Source: Gluconobacter cerevisiae
GTDB lineage: Bacteria; Pseudomonadota; Alphaproteobacteria; Acetobacterales; Acetobacteraceae
Assembly (NCBI RefSeq): GCF_015244675.1
Contig: NZ_JABCQO010000001.1
Coordinates: 186,001 to 250,000 of the forward strand
DNA: 64,000 bases
Direction: 5' to 3'
The notes below the pieces were generated by a model. It ran no database searches. It was not told the origin of the DNA and saw only the letters and a list, made by a program, of their open reading frames with translations. Positions 9,065-20,000 of this stretch are shown one piece after another. The first letter of the stretch is position 1; each line of letters starts with the position of its first letter. The translations under genes were made by a program, and so were the position numbers.

Positions 9065-11412
9065 TCCCTTTCCGCCGACAGAACAGACTGAGAGACAACG
9101 TGCCTGCTTCCCTGTCCCTTGCCATCTCCGGGATGTCCCGCCGTTTCCTCCTCATGGCAGCACTTCCGCCGCTGACCCTGCTGGCGGCCTGTTCTTCCAC
9201 ACCACCACACCTGACACCCCTGCCAATCTCAAAGCATCTGTACGGCCAGACCGCCACGCCCCGCGTTGACGGCCCGGTCGGGAGCATGGAATCCGCCCGG
9301 GGCGGTATGCTGAGTTATGGTCGGCCCTCCGGCACCCGTCAGGCCGGCGGCGCCTCCGGAAATGGAACCTTGACCCTGAATTTCGTGGACGCTGATATCC
9401 AGTCGGTCACAGACGAAATTCTCGGGCGGCTTCTTCAGGCCAACTATCTCGTCGATTCAAACGTCCACGGCACCATCACCCTGCGCACCCCGCATCCGCT
9501 GCGTCAGGATCAGCTTCTGCCGGTTTTCCGGACCGCACTCGCAGGCGCGGGCGCGGCGCTGGTTGAGGAGAACGGCATTTACCGCGTGACCACCCTTGCG
9601 GGCACGGGAGGAACCGGCGGCGGAACGGCAGGCAACACGATCGTTCCGCTGCGCTACACTTCGGCTGAAAGTCTGGTGAAGGCGCTTCAGCCCATCCTCA
9701 AGGGCGGGGACCACATCGTTGCGGCCCCGGCGGGAAATGCTGTCGTGATTTCGGGCGATCCCGCCACGCGGGCCTCTCTGGAAGAACTGGTCCGGACGTT
9801 TGATTCCGATGTGCTGGCCGGGCAGTCCTATGCCCTGTTCCCCGCGACCAGCGGCAATGCCAGCGAAGTCTCGCAGGCCCTTCAGGCTGCTTTGGGCAGC
9901 AAAAAGGAGCAGGCGCTCGCTGGCCGGATGCAGGTCGTACCCATGCCGCATATCGAAGCGGTGATGGTCATTGCCGCAACCCCCGCCCTTCTGGATCAGG
10001 CCCGCCGCGCCTTTTCCGTCATTGAGGCGCAGCGTCGCAGAACCGTGCGGAAATGGAATGTGTTCTACATCCAGAACAGCCGGGCGAACGACGTGGCCTA
10101 TGTCCTGCAACAGGCCTTCACCCCCGGCCATGTCACGGCCGTTCCCACGGCAAAAGCCCAGAACTCCTCATCAGGCTTCCAGAACTCCTCATCCGGTTCC
10201 GGCTCGGGGAACGCGGGAGGTTTCGGCAGCGGGATGGGCTTCGGATCTTCCAGTGGCGGGACATCCCAGCAGGGCAACCAACTCTCCGGTTCCGGTCAGA
10301 ATAGCCCGTCTTCGGACGGCCAGTCCGGCCAGACGCAGACCGCACAGGACGGAATTTCGAATAATCCCCTGCTCGGAGGGCTGGGTCTGGGCAGTTCGGG
10401 CAATAATTCCGAAACGTCGGAAATCCGCATCATTCCCGATACCCAGAACAATGCCGTTCTGGTCTATGGCACGGCCAACGAGATGGAAACCGTGGCTTCC
10501 ATGCTCCGCAAGGTGGACATCATGCCCCTTCAGGTCCGGGTGGATGCCACAGTCGCCGAAGTGACGCTGAATGACTCGCTCAATTACGGCACGCAGTTCT
10601 TTTTCAAGTCGGGCGGAATAAACGGCATTCTCAGCAATGCGTCCCAGTCCCTTGGAAGCGCCAATCTGGTGTCGTCGCAGCTCTCCAGTTCGTTCCCCGG
10701 TTTCGTTCTTGGTGGATCAGGACAGGGCGGTGCGCCCTTCGTTATCAACGCACTACAGGCCGTTACGAAAGTGCGCGTTCTGTCCTCGCCTGAACTGATG
10801 GTCGTAGACAACCAGCCCGCCTCCCTCATGGTCGGCGATATGGTGCCGTATCTGACCGGCTCGACCACGGGGGTTCTGACGTCGAATTCCACCATCACGA
10901 ATTCGATCAATTATCAGCCCACGGGCGTGATTCTTCAGGTCACCCCCCATGTCAGCAATGGCGGGACGGTCACACTCGACATTTCCCAGCAGGTCAGTTC
11001 CGTGGCTTCCAGCACGACAACAACCGGCAGCGGGTCCATCAACAGCCCGACCTTCTCCCAGCGTCAGGTCACCTCGCGCGTCGTCATCGCAGACGGTCAG
11101 ACGGTCGGACTGGCCGGGCTGATCTCGGACACGTCCAACCGCAACAACAGCGGAATGCCCTGGCTGAAGGATATTCCACTCCTTGGAATGCTGGGCGGTA
11201 ATCAGGCCAATACGCGAAACCGCACGGAACTTCTGATCCTCATTACGCCCCACATCATCCACAGCCAGAGCGAAGCCTACGCCCTGACGGAAGATCTGCG
11301 CGAACAGCTTCTTCACGCAGCACTCCTGCCGACTGAAATGAACGGCATGCCCCCGACCGGCTCGGCAGATCCGCAGCACCGCATTCTCAAAGCGGTCGGA
11401 CTGCACGACTGA
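9061..11412 (+). CDS. gspD: T2SS outer-membrane secretin GspD
   Basis: 783 residues. A lipobox LTLLAAC puts the lipidated Cys at about residue 44 from the overlapping ATG (4-bp overlap with gspM), or about residue 20 from the Met at 9133, which gives a more normal signal length. The N0 domain (LTLNFVDADIQSVTDEILG) and N1-N3 domains follow. A Gly/Ser/Asn/Gln-rich insertion is seen at about residues 360-450 with a short direct repeat. The secretin domain includes VPYLTGSTTG and a C-terminal LLILITPHII. It forms the outer-membrane channel for folded exoproteins. Confidence 0.95.
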   Translation: MIPFRRQNRLRDNVPASLSLAISGMSRRFLLMAALPPLTLLAACSSTPPHLTPLPISKHLYGQTATPRVDGPVGSMESARGGMLSYGRPSGTRQAGGASGNGTLTLNFVDADIQSVTDEILGRLLQANYLVDSNVHGTITLRTPHPLRQDQLLPVFRTALAGAGAALVEENGIYRVTTLAGTGGTGGGTAGNTIVPLRYTSAESLVKALQPILKGGDHIVAAPAGNAVVISGDPATRASLEELVRTFDSDVLAGQSYALFPATSGNASEVSQALQAALGSKKEQALAGRMQVVPMPHIEAVMVIAATPALLDQARRAFSVIEAQRRRTVRKWNVFYIQNSRANDVAYVLQQAFTPGHVTAVPTAKAQNSSSGFQNSSSGSGSGNAGGFGSGMGFGSSSGGTSQQGNQLSGSGQNSPSSDGQSGQTQTAQDGISNNPLLGGLGLGSSGNNSETSEIRIIPDTQNNAVLVYGTANEMETVASMLRKVDIMPLQVRVDATVAEVTLNDSLNYGTQFFFKSGGINGILSNASQSLGSANLVSSQLSSSFPGFVLGGSGQGGAPFVINALQAVTKVRVLSSPELMVVDNQPASLMVGDMVPYLTGSTTGVLTSNSTITNSINYQPTGVILQVTPHVSNGGTVTLDISQQVSSVASSTTTTGSGSINSPTFSQRQVTSRVVIADGQTVGLAGLISDTSNRNNSGMPWLKDIPLLGMLGGNQANTRNRTELLILITPHIIHSQSEAYALTEDLREQLLHAALLPTEMNGMPPTGSADPQHRILKAVGLHD

Positions 11413-11413
11413 C

Positions 11414-12400
11414 ATGCCGCCCGGCAGCCCTCTGCGCGGACGGGAGGCAGGGTTTGCGCTGCTGCTGGTGCTCTGGACGCTCGCTTTTCTGGCGCTGATC
11501 GGCACGCAAGCCCTGATGATGGGCCGGGCGTCCCTGAACCTCGAAAGCACGGCACTTTGGAAGGCGCGGCTCCAGACAACGGCAGACGCCGCCATCACGA
11601 CGGAACTCTACGCCATCGCCACGGGACGCACGCGCCCGGCGGGTCAATGGTCTTCCAGCCCTGAGGCCACAGAGTTTCAGGTCAGGACGCGCAGTCAGAT
11701 CCGACGTGACAGGATCAATCCCAACATTGCCAGCCAGCCACTGATGGCGGCACTCCTGATGACACAGGGACTCCCTGTCGATCGGGCCGCGTCTCTGGCA
11801 GCCACGCTTCTCAGTTGGCGCAGTGAAGGGTTTCATGTGGCAGACAGAGCCTCGGCCTGTGTGTCACAGGGCCTGCCGTTTCATGATCTGGATGATCTTT
11901 CGGCTGTTCCCGGCATGACACCCCTGCTGCTTGAAGGGCTGGAGCCGCATCTGTCCTTTGCCCAGCAGGAGCTGCCCGATCTCAACAGCGGCGATCCATC
12001 CGTTCGGCAGGCTCTGCTGAAATCCGGGATTTCAAGTGGCGCGGATCAGACTGATCCGAACAGCGAAGGAAACGGCGGCGTTCTTGTTTCCGTGGACGCC
12101 ATCGTCTTCCACGGTGCTTTCAGGATGTGGCGTCATGCCGAGGCGATCATGCTTCCCGATGAACGCCCCATTCCCTGGCGTCTGATCCGGCTGGAAACCA
12201 TGACGCCAGACAGCAGTGCCTCAGGGATTGCAGATCATTCCTGCCCCGGCCTCGCCCCGGCCGTTCGGTCCGTGGGAACAGAGGTCATAATCATGCCCTT
12301 CCCGCTCGGAAGGAGCATGATACACATAGGCATGGTTCCAGGGATCGGACGGAACAGCGCCGCCCTTCAGATAAGGGCCGTTCCAGTTCTCCACCGATGA
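11414..12400 (+). CDS. gspK: T2SS minor pseudopilin GspK, with a C-terminal tail running antisense into gspG
   Basis: 328 residues. It has the GspK-type prepilin signal EAGFALLLVLWTLAFLALI, which normally lacks Glu at +5, and the family's large alpha domain with RINPNIASQPLMAAL, LSWRSEG and DLDDLSAVPGMTP (helix-hairpin-helix-like). GspK caps the pseudopilus tip. The last 60 or so residues are encoded over the 3' end of the convergent gspG gene (180 bp overlap), and have no pseudopilin features. The normal C-terminus is probably near RLIRLETM, so the tail looks like read-through after loss of the original stop codon. Confidence 0.88.
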   Translation: MPPGSPLRGREAGFALLLVLWTLAFLALIGTQALMMGRASLNLESTALWKARLQTTADAAITTELYAIATGRTRPAGQWSSSPEATEFQVRTRSQIRRDRINPNIASQPLMAALLMTQGLPVDRAASLAATLLSWRSEGFHVADRASACVSQGLPFHDLDDLSAVPGMTPLLLEGLEPHLSFAQQELPDLNSGDPSVRQALLKSGISSGADQTDPNSEGNGGVLVSVDAIVFHGAFRMWRHAEAIMLPDERPIPWRLIRLETMTPDSSASGIADHSCPGLAPAVRSVGTEVIIMPFPLGRSMIHIGMVPGIGRNSAALQIRAVPVLHR

Positions 12401-12664
12401 CGGACGATGGACCAGTGCGTCCAGACCTTCCTCCGTGGAGGGATAATCGCCTGTATCGAGCTTATACATGTCCAGAACCGTACCGATCCGCGCGATCGAC
12501 TGCTTGACGACGGACTGGCGCGCCCCTCCCAACTGGCGCAAAGCAGCTGGCGCCACGAGCCCGACCAGCAGACCCAGAATGGCCAGAACCACCAGAATTT
12601 CCAGAAGGGTAAATCCGGCATCATCGCGATGCTCGGCACGGGAGACCTGTCTGGGACATGACAT
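12221..12664 (-). CDS. gspG: T2SS major pseudopilin GspG
   Basis: 147 residues, standard for GspG. The prepilin site AGFTLLEILVVLAILGLL is followed by the classic GspG body: YKLDTGDYPSTEEGLDALV, NGPYLKG, DPWNHAYVY and a C-terminal YDLCSHGPNG. It polymerises into the pseudopilus that pushes cargo through GspD. It is transcribed alone and convergently with gspK, away from the other minus-strand gsp genes. A separate promoter would allow the major subunit to be made in excess, which is inference. Confidence 0.95.
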   Translation of the reverse strand: MSCPRQVSRAEHRDDAGFTLLEILVVLAILGLLVGLVAPAALRQLGGARQSVVKQSIARIGTVLDMYKLDTGDYPSTEEGLDALVHRPSSVENWNGPYLKGGAVPSDPWNHAYVYHAPSEREGHDYDLCSHGPNGRGEAGAGMICNP

Positions 12665-12685
12665 TTTGATGACGTACCTTTTTTA

Positions 12686-12702
12686 ACCGTTCGTCAAACG
12701 GT
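12686..12702. promoter_or_regulatory. Imperfect palindrome upstream of gspG
   Basis: ACCGTT and AACGGT face each other across a 5-bp centre, 22 bp before the gspG start codon (on the minus strand), with a run of T on one side. It could be an operator, a small RNA hairpin in the leader, or chance. Nothing identifies the factor. Confidence 0.3.
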
Positions 12703-12801
12703 ACTAAAGCCTCGGACCTTCTCTGCCCAGCGGATGAAGAGTGTCACAGTGCTGTCTTCATAATTTCTTCATTCCGGACAGAGCGTCCAGACAGGTTTGC
12801 C

Positions 12802-13221
12802 ATGCCCGCTCCCCTTCTGGCCTGTATGCTTGCAGCAGCCATCCGGTATGATCTTCCACCACGGGTGCTGCCCGCTATCTGGGAAGTCGAACGCGGAGCC
12901 ATTGGCCTCGTGCATCACAATACGAACGGCTCCGACGATCTGGGGCTGATGCAGATCAACACGCAGTGGATCGGCCTCCTTTCCCAGATCACCCGCATGC
13001 CGGCCACCCAAACGGCTGCGCGCCTCGTCTCGGACGGATGCTTCAATATCGCCGCCTCTGCTCTCATTTTGCGAAGTTACCTCAACGAAACACACGGAGA
13101 CCTGCTTCAGGCCGTGGGAGATTATCATTCCCACACGCCCCAACTGAACTCCGCTTATCAAAAACGCGTTCTCGAACAGGCGACGCGGCTGTTCGAGAAC
13201 AAAAATCCGTCACTGGAATAG
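12802..13221 (+). CDS. Small lytic transglycosylase (SLT domain)
   Basis: 139 residues, about the size of VirB1/IpgF-type specialised lytic transglycosylases. The catalytic Glu lies in AIWEVERG, followed by the SLT hallmark DLGLMQIN and a C-terminal AVGDYHS segment (family AVAAYNAG-like). The N-terminus (PAPLLACMLAAAIRY) is weakly hydrophobic, and no clear cleavage site is seen. Such enzymes cut peptidoglycan to let envelope machines pass. It sits between the T2SS genes and the tRNA island, 9 kb from the T3SS, so it could serve either system; the neighbour gspG is closest. Confidence 0.82.
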   Translation: MPAPLLACMLAAAIRYDLPPRVLPAIWEVERGAIGLVHHNTNGSDDLGLMQINTQWIGLLSQITRMPATQTAARLVSDGCFNIAASALILRSYLNETHGDLLQAVGDYHSHTPQLNSAYQKRVLEQATRLFENKNPSLE

Positions 13222-13243
13222 TAACTTCGGGCTTCTTTAACGC

Positions 13244-13263
13244 CGCAAAGCAATCGCTTTGCG
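13244..13263. terminator. Hairpin after the transglycosylase gene
   Basis: CGCAAAGC and GCTTTGCG form a perfect 8-bp stem with an AATC loop, 22 bp after the stop codon. There is no U-run, so it is a weak or rho-dependent terminator, or an mRNA 3' stabiliser. Confidence 0.4.
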
Positions 13264-13334
13264 TGGTCGCAGCACAAAAACCCAAAATAACACTTGTCAG
13301 AATCCGAACGACAGATTAGTAACCCCTTCGCCTC

Positions 13335-13410
13335 GTCCCATTCGTCTAGAGGCCTAGGACACTGCCCTCTCACGGCGGCAACAGGGGTTCGAATCCCCTA
13401 TGGGACACCA
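13335..13410 (+). tRNA. tRNA-Glu (anticodon CTC)
   Basis: A 76-nt cloverleaf including an encoded CCA. Acceptor arms GTCCCAT and ATGGGAC pair fully, the D arm is TCGTCTAGAGGCCTAGGA, the anticodon loop CTCTCAC reads CTC, and the T arm is GGGGTTCGAATCCCC. This decodes GAG. Sequences right after it (a broken mrr remnant, then a defence-type helicase) suggest the tRNA 3' end was once an integration site, although no second copy of its 3' end is visible in the window. Confidence 0.97.
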
Positions 13411-13441
13411 GCATTTCCAATAATTTAGCGGTTATATAGCG

Positions 13442-13459
13442 AAGCAATTGATTGCTTTT
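13442..13459 (+). terminator. Probable tRNA terminator hairpin
   Basis: AAGCAAT, TG and ATTGCTT form a short hairpin followed by TT, 32 nt after the tRNA CCA end. A second dyad, GGGCC ... GGCCC, follows at once (13460-13477). The short U-run makes termination strength uncertain. Confidence 0.4.
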
Positions 13460-13603
13460 GGGCCCAGACGAGGCCCACTGTGAAAAACTGAGACATTTAC
13501 CCTAAAACCCCCCTCCCAGCGGGGTCGAGTGTTATGGCCAAAGTCCAGTATCGGGTCCGCAACCGCATCGCAGAGTGGGACGTTCCCCTTCTCGAAGAGC
13601 CGC

Positions 13604-13885
13604 GGCGGCGTTGATAGCGTGATTAACGAACATCGCCTTAGGCTGGAGCGCATTTACATGCAGGCCTTTATGGGCTCGCTTGTAGGGCATGGATCAACCA
13701 AAAGCGCGTTCTTCATCACGTCCTCCTTCAGCATCCCGACGATGGACTACGTTTGTCCCCAGAGACAGCGCGCCACTCTGATTGACAGGTCCACGCTGGC
13801 CGATCTGATGACCGAACAGGGCTTGCGTGTCAGCCGCGCGGTAGAGCTCAACAATATTGACCTGAATTGCTTCGAGCCCGACTAA
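13604..13885 (+). pseudogene. Remnant of an Mrr-type restriction endonuclease (C-terminal part)
   Basis: The frame from GGVDSVINEHRL through FITSSFS, LIDRSTLADLMTEQGLRVS and ELNNIDLNCFEPD matches the order of conserved blocks of the Mrr catalytic domain (PF04471: GGIDGIIN..., QAK, FITTSSF, LIDG..LA.LM, ID..YF). The segment after IYMQA is deleted: the catalytic Lys of QAK and some 25 residues are missing, and no intact N-terminal DNA-binding half precedes it. Mrr cuts modified DNA, so this is a dead restriction gene in the island next to tRNA-Glu. The first bases upstream (from 13534) encode a short unrelated-looking peptide ending in stops. Confidence 0.7.
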
Positions 13886-14038
13886 CAGATTTTACGCGGA
13901 CAGATATGGATCATCACGCCGTTGGGGGATGAATCGCGTGAAGGTCACTTGAAAATCATGCCCTGATCCGTGACAGTCTTCTGTAACGAAGTATGAATTT
14001 TTCTTCATGTTGCGCTCAACGAGATCACAGGCGCATGC

Positions 14039-17000
14039 ATGCGATTATCGAGCGTTGTGGAGATTTCAGTGACAGCCGACCACCAACACATTGCTGACGA
14101 CGTTGAAATCACTGCAGAAGAAAAAAAGCCTGAACTTCGGATCGTCCTACAGGAAACAGTCAATGCCAGCCTGTGGGAGAACAGCGTCCCCATCCTCGAA
14201 GCGCTGGAATTCGACAACAAGAGCGAAAATACATATCAGGTTGTTGAAATAACCATCACCAGCGAGCCGCATTTTCTGACCCCACGGTCATGGATGCTCC
14301 AGCAGATAGGCCCCGACGAACTTCGGGTTCTGAATGATCGTGACCTGACACTGAACGGGTCATTGCTCTCTGCCCAGGCCGAAGCATCAAGGGCCGTGGT
14401 AACCATTGTCGCCCGTGCGGGCGAACAGGAACTCACAAAGGTAACGCGTGACGTCCGGATGCTCGCCCGCAATGAGTGGGGCGGGCTGTCCGGTATCCCT
14501 GACATTCTGGCGGCTTTTGTTCTTCCCAACGACCCCGCTATTGCCCGTATTCTGCGCAGTGCGTCCGAGATCCTGCGGCAGGCCGGACACTCTCCCTCTC
14601 TGGAAGGTTATCAGGGAGACAAAACGCGTGTCTGGGCACAGGCTCAGGCGTTATGGTGCGCCATCTGCGCGCTGGATATCACCTATATCAATCCGCCCGC
14701 CTCTTTCGTTGAAAACGGCCAGCGTATCCGCCTTCCGACGCAGGTCGTCGAAGATCGTCTGGCGACCTGTCTCGATACGACTGTTCTGTTTGCTGCCTGT
14801 CTCGAAGCCATTGGTTTGCGCCCCCTGATCGTTCTGACGCGCGGGCACGCCTTTGCGGGCCTGTGGCTGTCCCAACAGGATGCGGGTTCTTCGGTAGTGC
14901 AGGACTTGCCAGGCATTCGCAACCGCCTGAAGCTCGATGATCTGCGCGTCTTTGAAACGACTTTGGTGACGGCTGCCCATAAACCCAGCTTCACCGCAGC
15001 CTGTGAGCATGGCGAGGCGCACCTGCGCAAAATAGACGATGACGATCAGGAGGCGTTCCGCGAAGTCATCGATATTTACCGGGCGCGCCTGCGCCGTATT
15101 CGTCCCCTCTCCACTTCCGCCGGCGCTCTGGGTGCCGACGCGGCAGAAACCATCCCCGATGAGTCAGCGGGGCAACCGGCATTTGAGGCGGCTCCCCCTT
15201 TACGTGAGGACCGCGAGGAAGAGCGCCTGCCAGATCGTCCGGCAGATCGCGTGCAGAGATGGTGCAATCGCCTGCTCGACATGTCCGCGCGGAACCGGCT
15301 GCTGAATCTGCCCAAATCAGATCGCCAGCTGATAGAACTCGACTGCCCTGATCCAGCTGCGCTGGAAGACATGGTGGCGGAGATGCGCTCAGGCGGGAGC
15401 GCCAAACCGCTTCGTTTTGTCGCAGCGCCCGGGCTCATGGACGATGATGATCCCAGAAACAAGGCACTTCATCAGGGAAGACATCACGAAGATGCCTCCA
15501 GAGCGTATGCTTTGGAAGCTCTCAAACGGCGCGAGATCGTCGTTCAGCGGAAAGAGGACAAGCTCCAAACCGCACTGACCGAAATTTACCGGCACGCCAG
15601 AAATTCCGAGCAGGAAGGCGGCACGAACGTCCTTTTCCTGACGATTGGGGCGCTGGCCTGGACATCGCAGGATAAATCCCGGCCGTATCTCGCTCCTCTC
15701 ATTCTCGTTCCGGTCATTCTGGAACGAGCCAGCATCAAATCACCCTTCACGCTCCGAGCGCACGGAGATGAAACCCGTATCAACACAACGCTGCTGGAAA
15801 TGCTGCGCGCCGAATATGATATCCGGATTCCCCTGCTGGAAGCAGAATCGCTTCCGGAGGATGAGTCCGGCCTCGATGTTTCAAAAATCATCGAAGCCTT
15901 CCGGTTGCATCTTCGACACATTCCGGGCTGGGAAATTCGCGACCACGTCAGCCTGACGACATTGAGCTTCGCGAAATTCCTGATGTGGAAGGATCTGCTG
16001 GAGCGAAAAGAGCATCTCGCCACAAACGACGTCGCCAGTCGTCTGCTGAACGGGGTCAAGGACGGCGAACAGACAAGCCCTCCTCTGCCAGACGGTTTCA
16101 ATCCTGCTGATGACCTCGACGATGCTCTCGCCAAAGCCGATCTTGTCTGCCCGATGGAAGCCGACTCATCTCAGCTCAAGGCCATCGCACGCGCAGCAGC
16201 GGGCGAAAACTTCGTCCTGCTCGGACCACCTGGCACCGGGAAAAGCCAGACGATCGGCAATATCATTGCCAACACGCTCGCTCAGGGTCGTACGGTCCTT
16301 TTTGTGGCTGAAAAACGAACGGCGCTTGAAGTCGTCCGTGCGCGCCTGTCTAAACTGGGCATTGCTGAATTCTGTCTGGATCTGTTCTCGCCCAAAGCGA
16401 ACAAAATGGCGGTGTTGCAACAGTTCCAGACTGCACAGGCTGCGCTGGAGGATTTTCAACCTGAAGAATATTCACGGACAAAACAGACGCTTGATACCAT
16501 TCGTACAGAACTGAACGCCTATGTCCGAGATCTTCATACGCCCCGCCGCAATGGCTGGACGCCCTATCGCGGAATTGGCGTCACTCTTCGCGCACAGGAA
16601 TCATCGATCGTCCGCATTCCTCTGGAATGGGCCAATGCAGATGTTCATTCAAAAGCGGATTACGATGCGCTGGTCCAGTCCGTTGAGGATCTGTCGACGC
16701 TCTACGCCCGCATCGGAGACGTCGTCGTCTCACCCAGACTGGCAGGTCTTGAGCAGACGGACTGGTCGCCACTGTGGGAGGGCAGACTGCTTGACGCCGT
16801 CAATGGAGCACTCTCTGCCCTCGACACGCTAAGAGAGGCGGCGCTGAGCGTTACCAAGGCGCTTTCGCTGCCTCAGAACAATTTCTCTCTTCAGCGGCTT
16901 GAACAGATCAGGGCACTTTGCTCACATCTCCTGTTGCCCAATGCAGCGGCATGGAGCTTTACAGAAAGCGCCCGCGAAACACGCGATGCCGTATTGCTGG

Positions 17001-20000
17001 AACAGGAATCTGTTGCACGGTGCCACACCCTGACAGTAGATCTTAATGCCCGATGGAAAGACAGCGTACGCACTCTTCCAGTGGCTGAAACCCTTGCGGA
17101 ATGGCGCGCCACCAAGGAAAAATGGCTACTTGCGCGCTCCATGGGGCAAAAGGCCATCCGCAAACGGCTTGAGTCTCATGCCGTCGCCCTGCCTGAAGAC
17201 TGCGAAAGCGACCTTGAGGCTCTTGTCGAACGTGCGGCCCTTCTTGAAAAACTCACGAATGCGTCTCACAAGACGAGCATCGGTCCGATGTGGCGGGGTC
17301 TGGAGACTGACTTCGATGCAATCAACGCCGCATTTGGCTGGGGACAGGAAACACGCACCCGCCTTGCGGGCTGTACGGCTGAAACGGGCGAGTTGCTCAC
17401 TGCACGCGCCCACCTCAGAACCCTTCTCACGGAAGGCCAAGATCTTCTCGCACCTGGCGGAACAGTCCACGCCTCCCTGACCCGTTCTCTGGCTGCATTT
17501 ATCAACCTTGATGCCGCTGTGGAAACACTGGCGAACTATAGCGCCAGCGACATTACCCGACTGGCTCCCCCCGAAAATCCCGATTGGCTCGAACAGACCT
17601 CAGACAAGCTGCGGGACTGGAAAGAGGCTGCTCGCGAACTGCGCGACTGGTGTTCATGGCGCCGCGCCTGCCATCAAGCTGCACAACTCGGTCTGACACC
17701 CATGATTGAAGCCATCGAGCATGGGTTGGTCGCAAAAGATGACGTACTGGCCGCTTTCGAAGCGAATTACGCGCGCTGGTGGACCATGCACGCGGTCAGT
17801 GAGTCCGTCCTGCTGAGCAGTTTCGTGGCCGCGACCCACGAAGGACGGATTGTCAGGTTCCGCGAACTGGACGAAAAACTGAAGACCCTGGCCATCCGTC
17901 TGATCCGGGCACGCCTTGCCGGACGTATTCCCGGCGAAGCCGCACGACAGCACGATCCGGAATATAAGGTTCTGACGCGCGAGATCGCCAAGAAGTCCCG
18001 TCATCTTCCGGTCCGTCAGTTGGCCGAAAAGATGCCGAGTGCCCTTCGCACCCTCACGCCCTGTCTCATGATGAGTCCGTTGTCGGTCGCGCAGTATTTG
18101 CCCGCCGATGCAGATCCGTTCGATCTTGTTATCTTTGACGAAGCGTCCCAGATCGCAACATGGGACGCGATTGGCGCCATCGGACGTGGCAAACAGGTCA
18201 TCGTGGTGGGCGATCCCAAACAGTTGCCACCCACGGATTTCTTCACGGCGGGTCGGGTGGGGGCCGATGCTGATCCATCCGATGAGATGACCGACCTTGA
18301 CTCGATCCTCGACGAATGTCTTGGGGCGGGTATCCCGGCCATCAGTCTGGAGTGGCATTATCGCAGTCGTCACGAAAGTCTTATCGCATTTTCGAACCAA
18401 TCTTATTACGGCGGGGATCTGGTCACCTTTCCCTCACCGGTTACAGCGGATCAGGCCGTCTCTTTCCGTTTTGTCCCGAAAGGGATTTATGAACCGGGCA
18501 AAAATGGGTCACACACCAATCCTGCGGAGGCCCGGATGGTGGCTGCCGAGGCTGTGCGGATCATGCGTGATGGCACTGACCGCTCGGTCGGTATCGTCAC
18601 TTTCAACGCAGAGCAGCAGAAGCTGATTGTCGATCTTCTGGACGCGGAAGTCCGCAAAGATCCTGCGCTTGAAAGATTTACGGGAGAACAGGCCCATGAG
18701 CCTGTGCTTGTGAAAAATCTGGAAAACGTACAGGGCGAAGAGCGGGACGTGATGCTGTTCTCGCTCACCTACGGGCCTGACATCACGGGCAAAATTTCCA
18801 TGAATTTTGGCCCCCTGAACCGTGATGGTGGGGAACGTCGTCTCAATGTTGCGATCACGCGCGCTCGCGAACAGTTAATCGTGTTCGGGTCGCTGCGGGG
18901 GGATCAGATTGCGATAGAACGAACACGCGCGGCTGGTGTTCGGGACCTGCGCCGCTTCCTGCTGTTCGCAGAACGGGGTCCAATGGCTCTTGCCGGCGCC
19001 CATGAAGGATCTGTTGGAGGATATGACAGTCCTTTCGAAGTCGAAGTTGCTACGATGCTTCAGGCAAAAGGCTGGGAGGTCACGACACAGGTTGGCGTCT
19101 CCGGTTTCCGTGTGGATCTGGGCGTCATTGATCCCGATTTACCCAGCACATTTCTGGCAGGCATAGAGTGCGACGGCGCCACCTATCACCGAAGTGCCAC
19201 GGCACGCGATCGCGATCGTCTGAGACAGGCTGTTCTTGAAAATCTCGGCTGGAACATTCTGCGTATCTGGTCCACGGACTGGTGGACCAATGCCCCTCGC
19301 GAAGTTGAGCGGGTTGAGGTTGCCCTGCAAAACTTTCTGAAGATTGCCCGCCAAGAGCGTGCTGATCAAGCCGAGCAGGACGCAGCAAAAGCTGAAGCAC
19401 TACTGAACACAGGTCCTATTGAGCACGAAGAAAACCCTGCTGCCTCGGTCGAGACCACGGAATGTGAAGTGCTTCCCGACCAACCCGCCGCAGAACCTTC
19501 ATCTGAACAGATCGAGCATTTGGAGCCTCTGTACGCAAAGGCACCCGAACATATGCCATCAGATGATGTAACCTGTTCGGATATCGAGGCCGATCCATCC
19601 AGATTTACGCAGGACGATTATCTGCCGACGTTGGCTCGCCTTGTCGTTCGCACTGTTGATCAGGCAAAAGTCATTCGAGAAGACGTTCTTATTCAGACCC
19701 TGTCGCGGGCACACGGCTTCAGTCGGGTCGGGCGCGAAATTCGCGAACGCGTCCAAAGCGCTATTCCCACATCAATGGCGCGCACCGAGGAAGATATCGG
19801 CACTTTCATATGGTCGGATCGACAGCCTGTCGTCCCAAGACTACCCCTGACGTCATTAACGGCTGAGAAATCCGTGGACCCAGCCATGTTTCCTCTTGCA
19901 GCCCTCATGGACCTGGCAAGCCGCGCCATCGCTATCGACTGTCCAGACGACGACGCAATTGCACGAATGCGCGATGCCTGCGGTATGAGTCGTATGGGAC

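Noticed and set aside
10157-10300. Tandem repeats in gspD as a CRISPR or mobile element
   Set aside because: They are in frame and encode a Gly/Ser-rich linker inside the secretin.
13534-13616. Short peptide MAKVQYRVRN... as a transposase or integrase start
   Set aside because: Only about 26 codons before a stop, and the likeness to IS5-type transposase starts is too weak to call.
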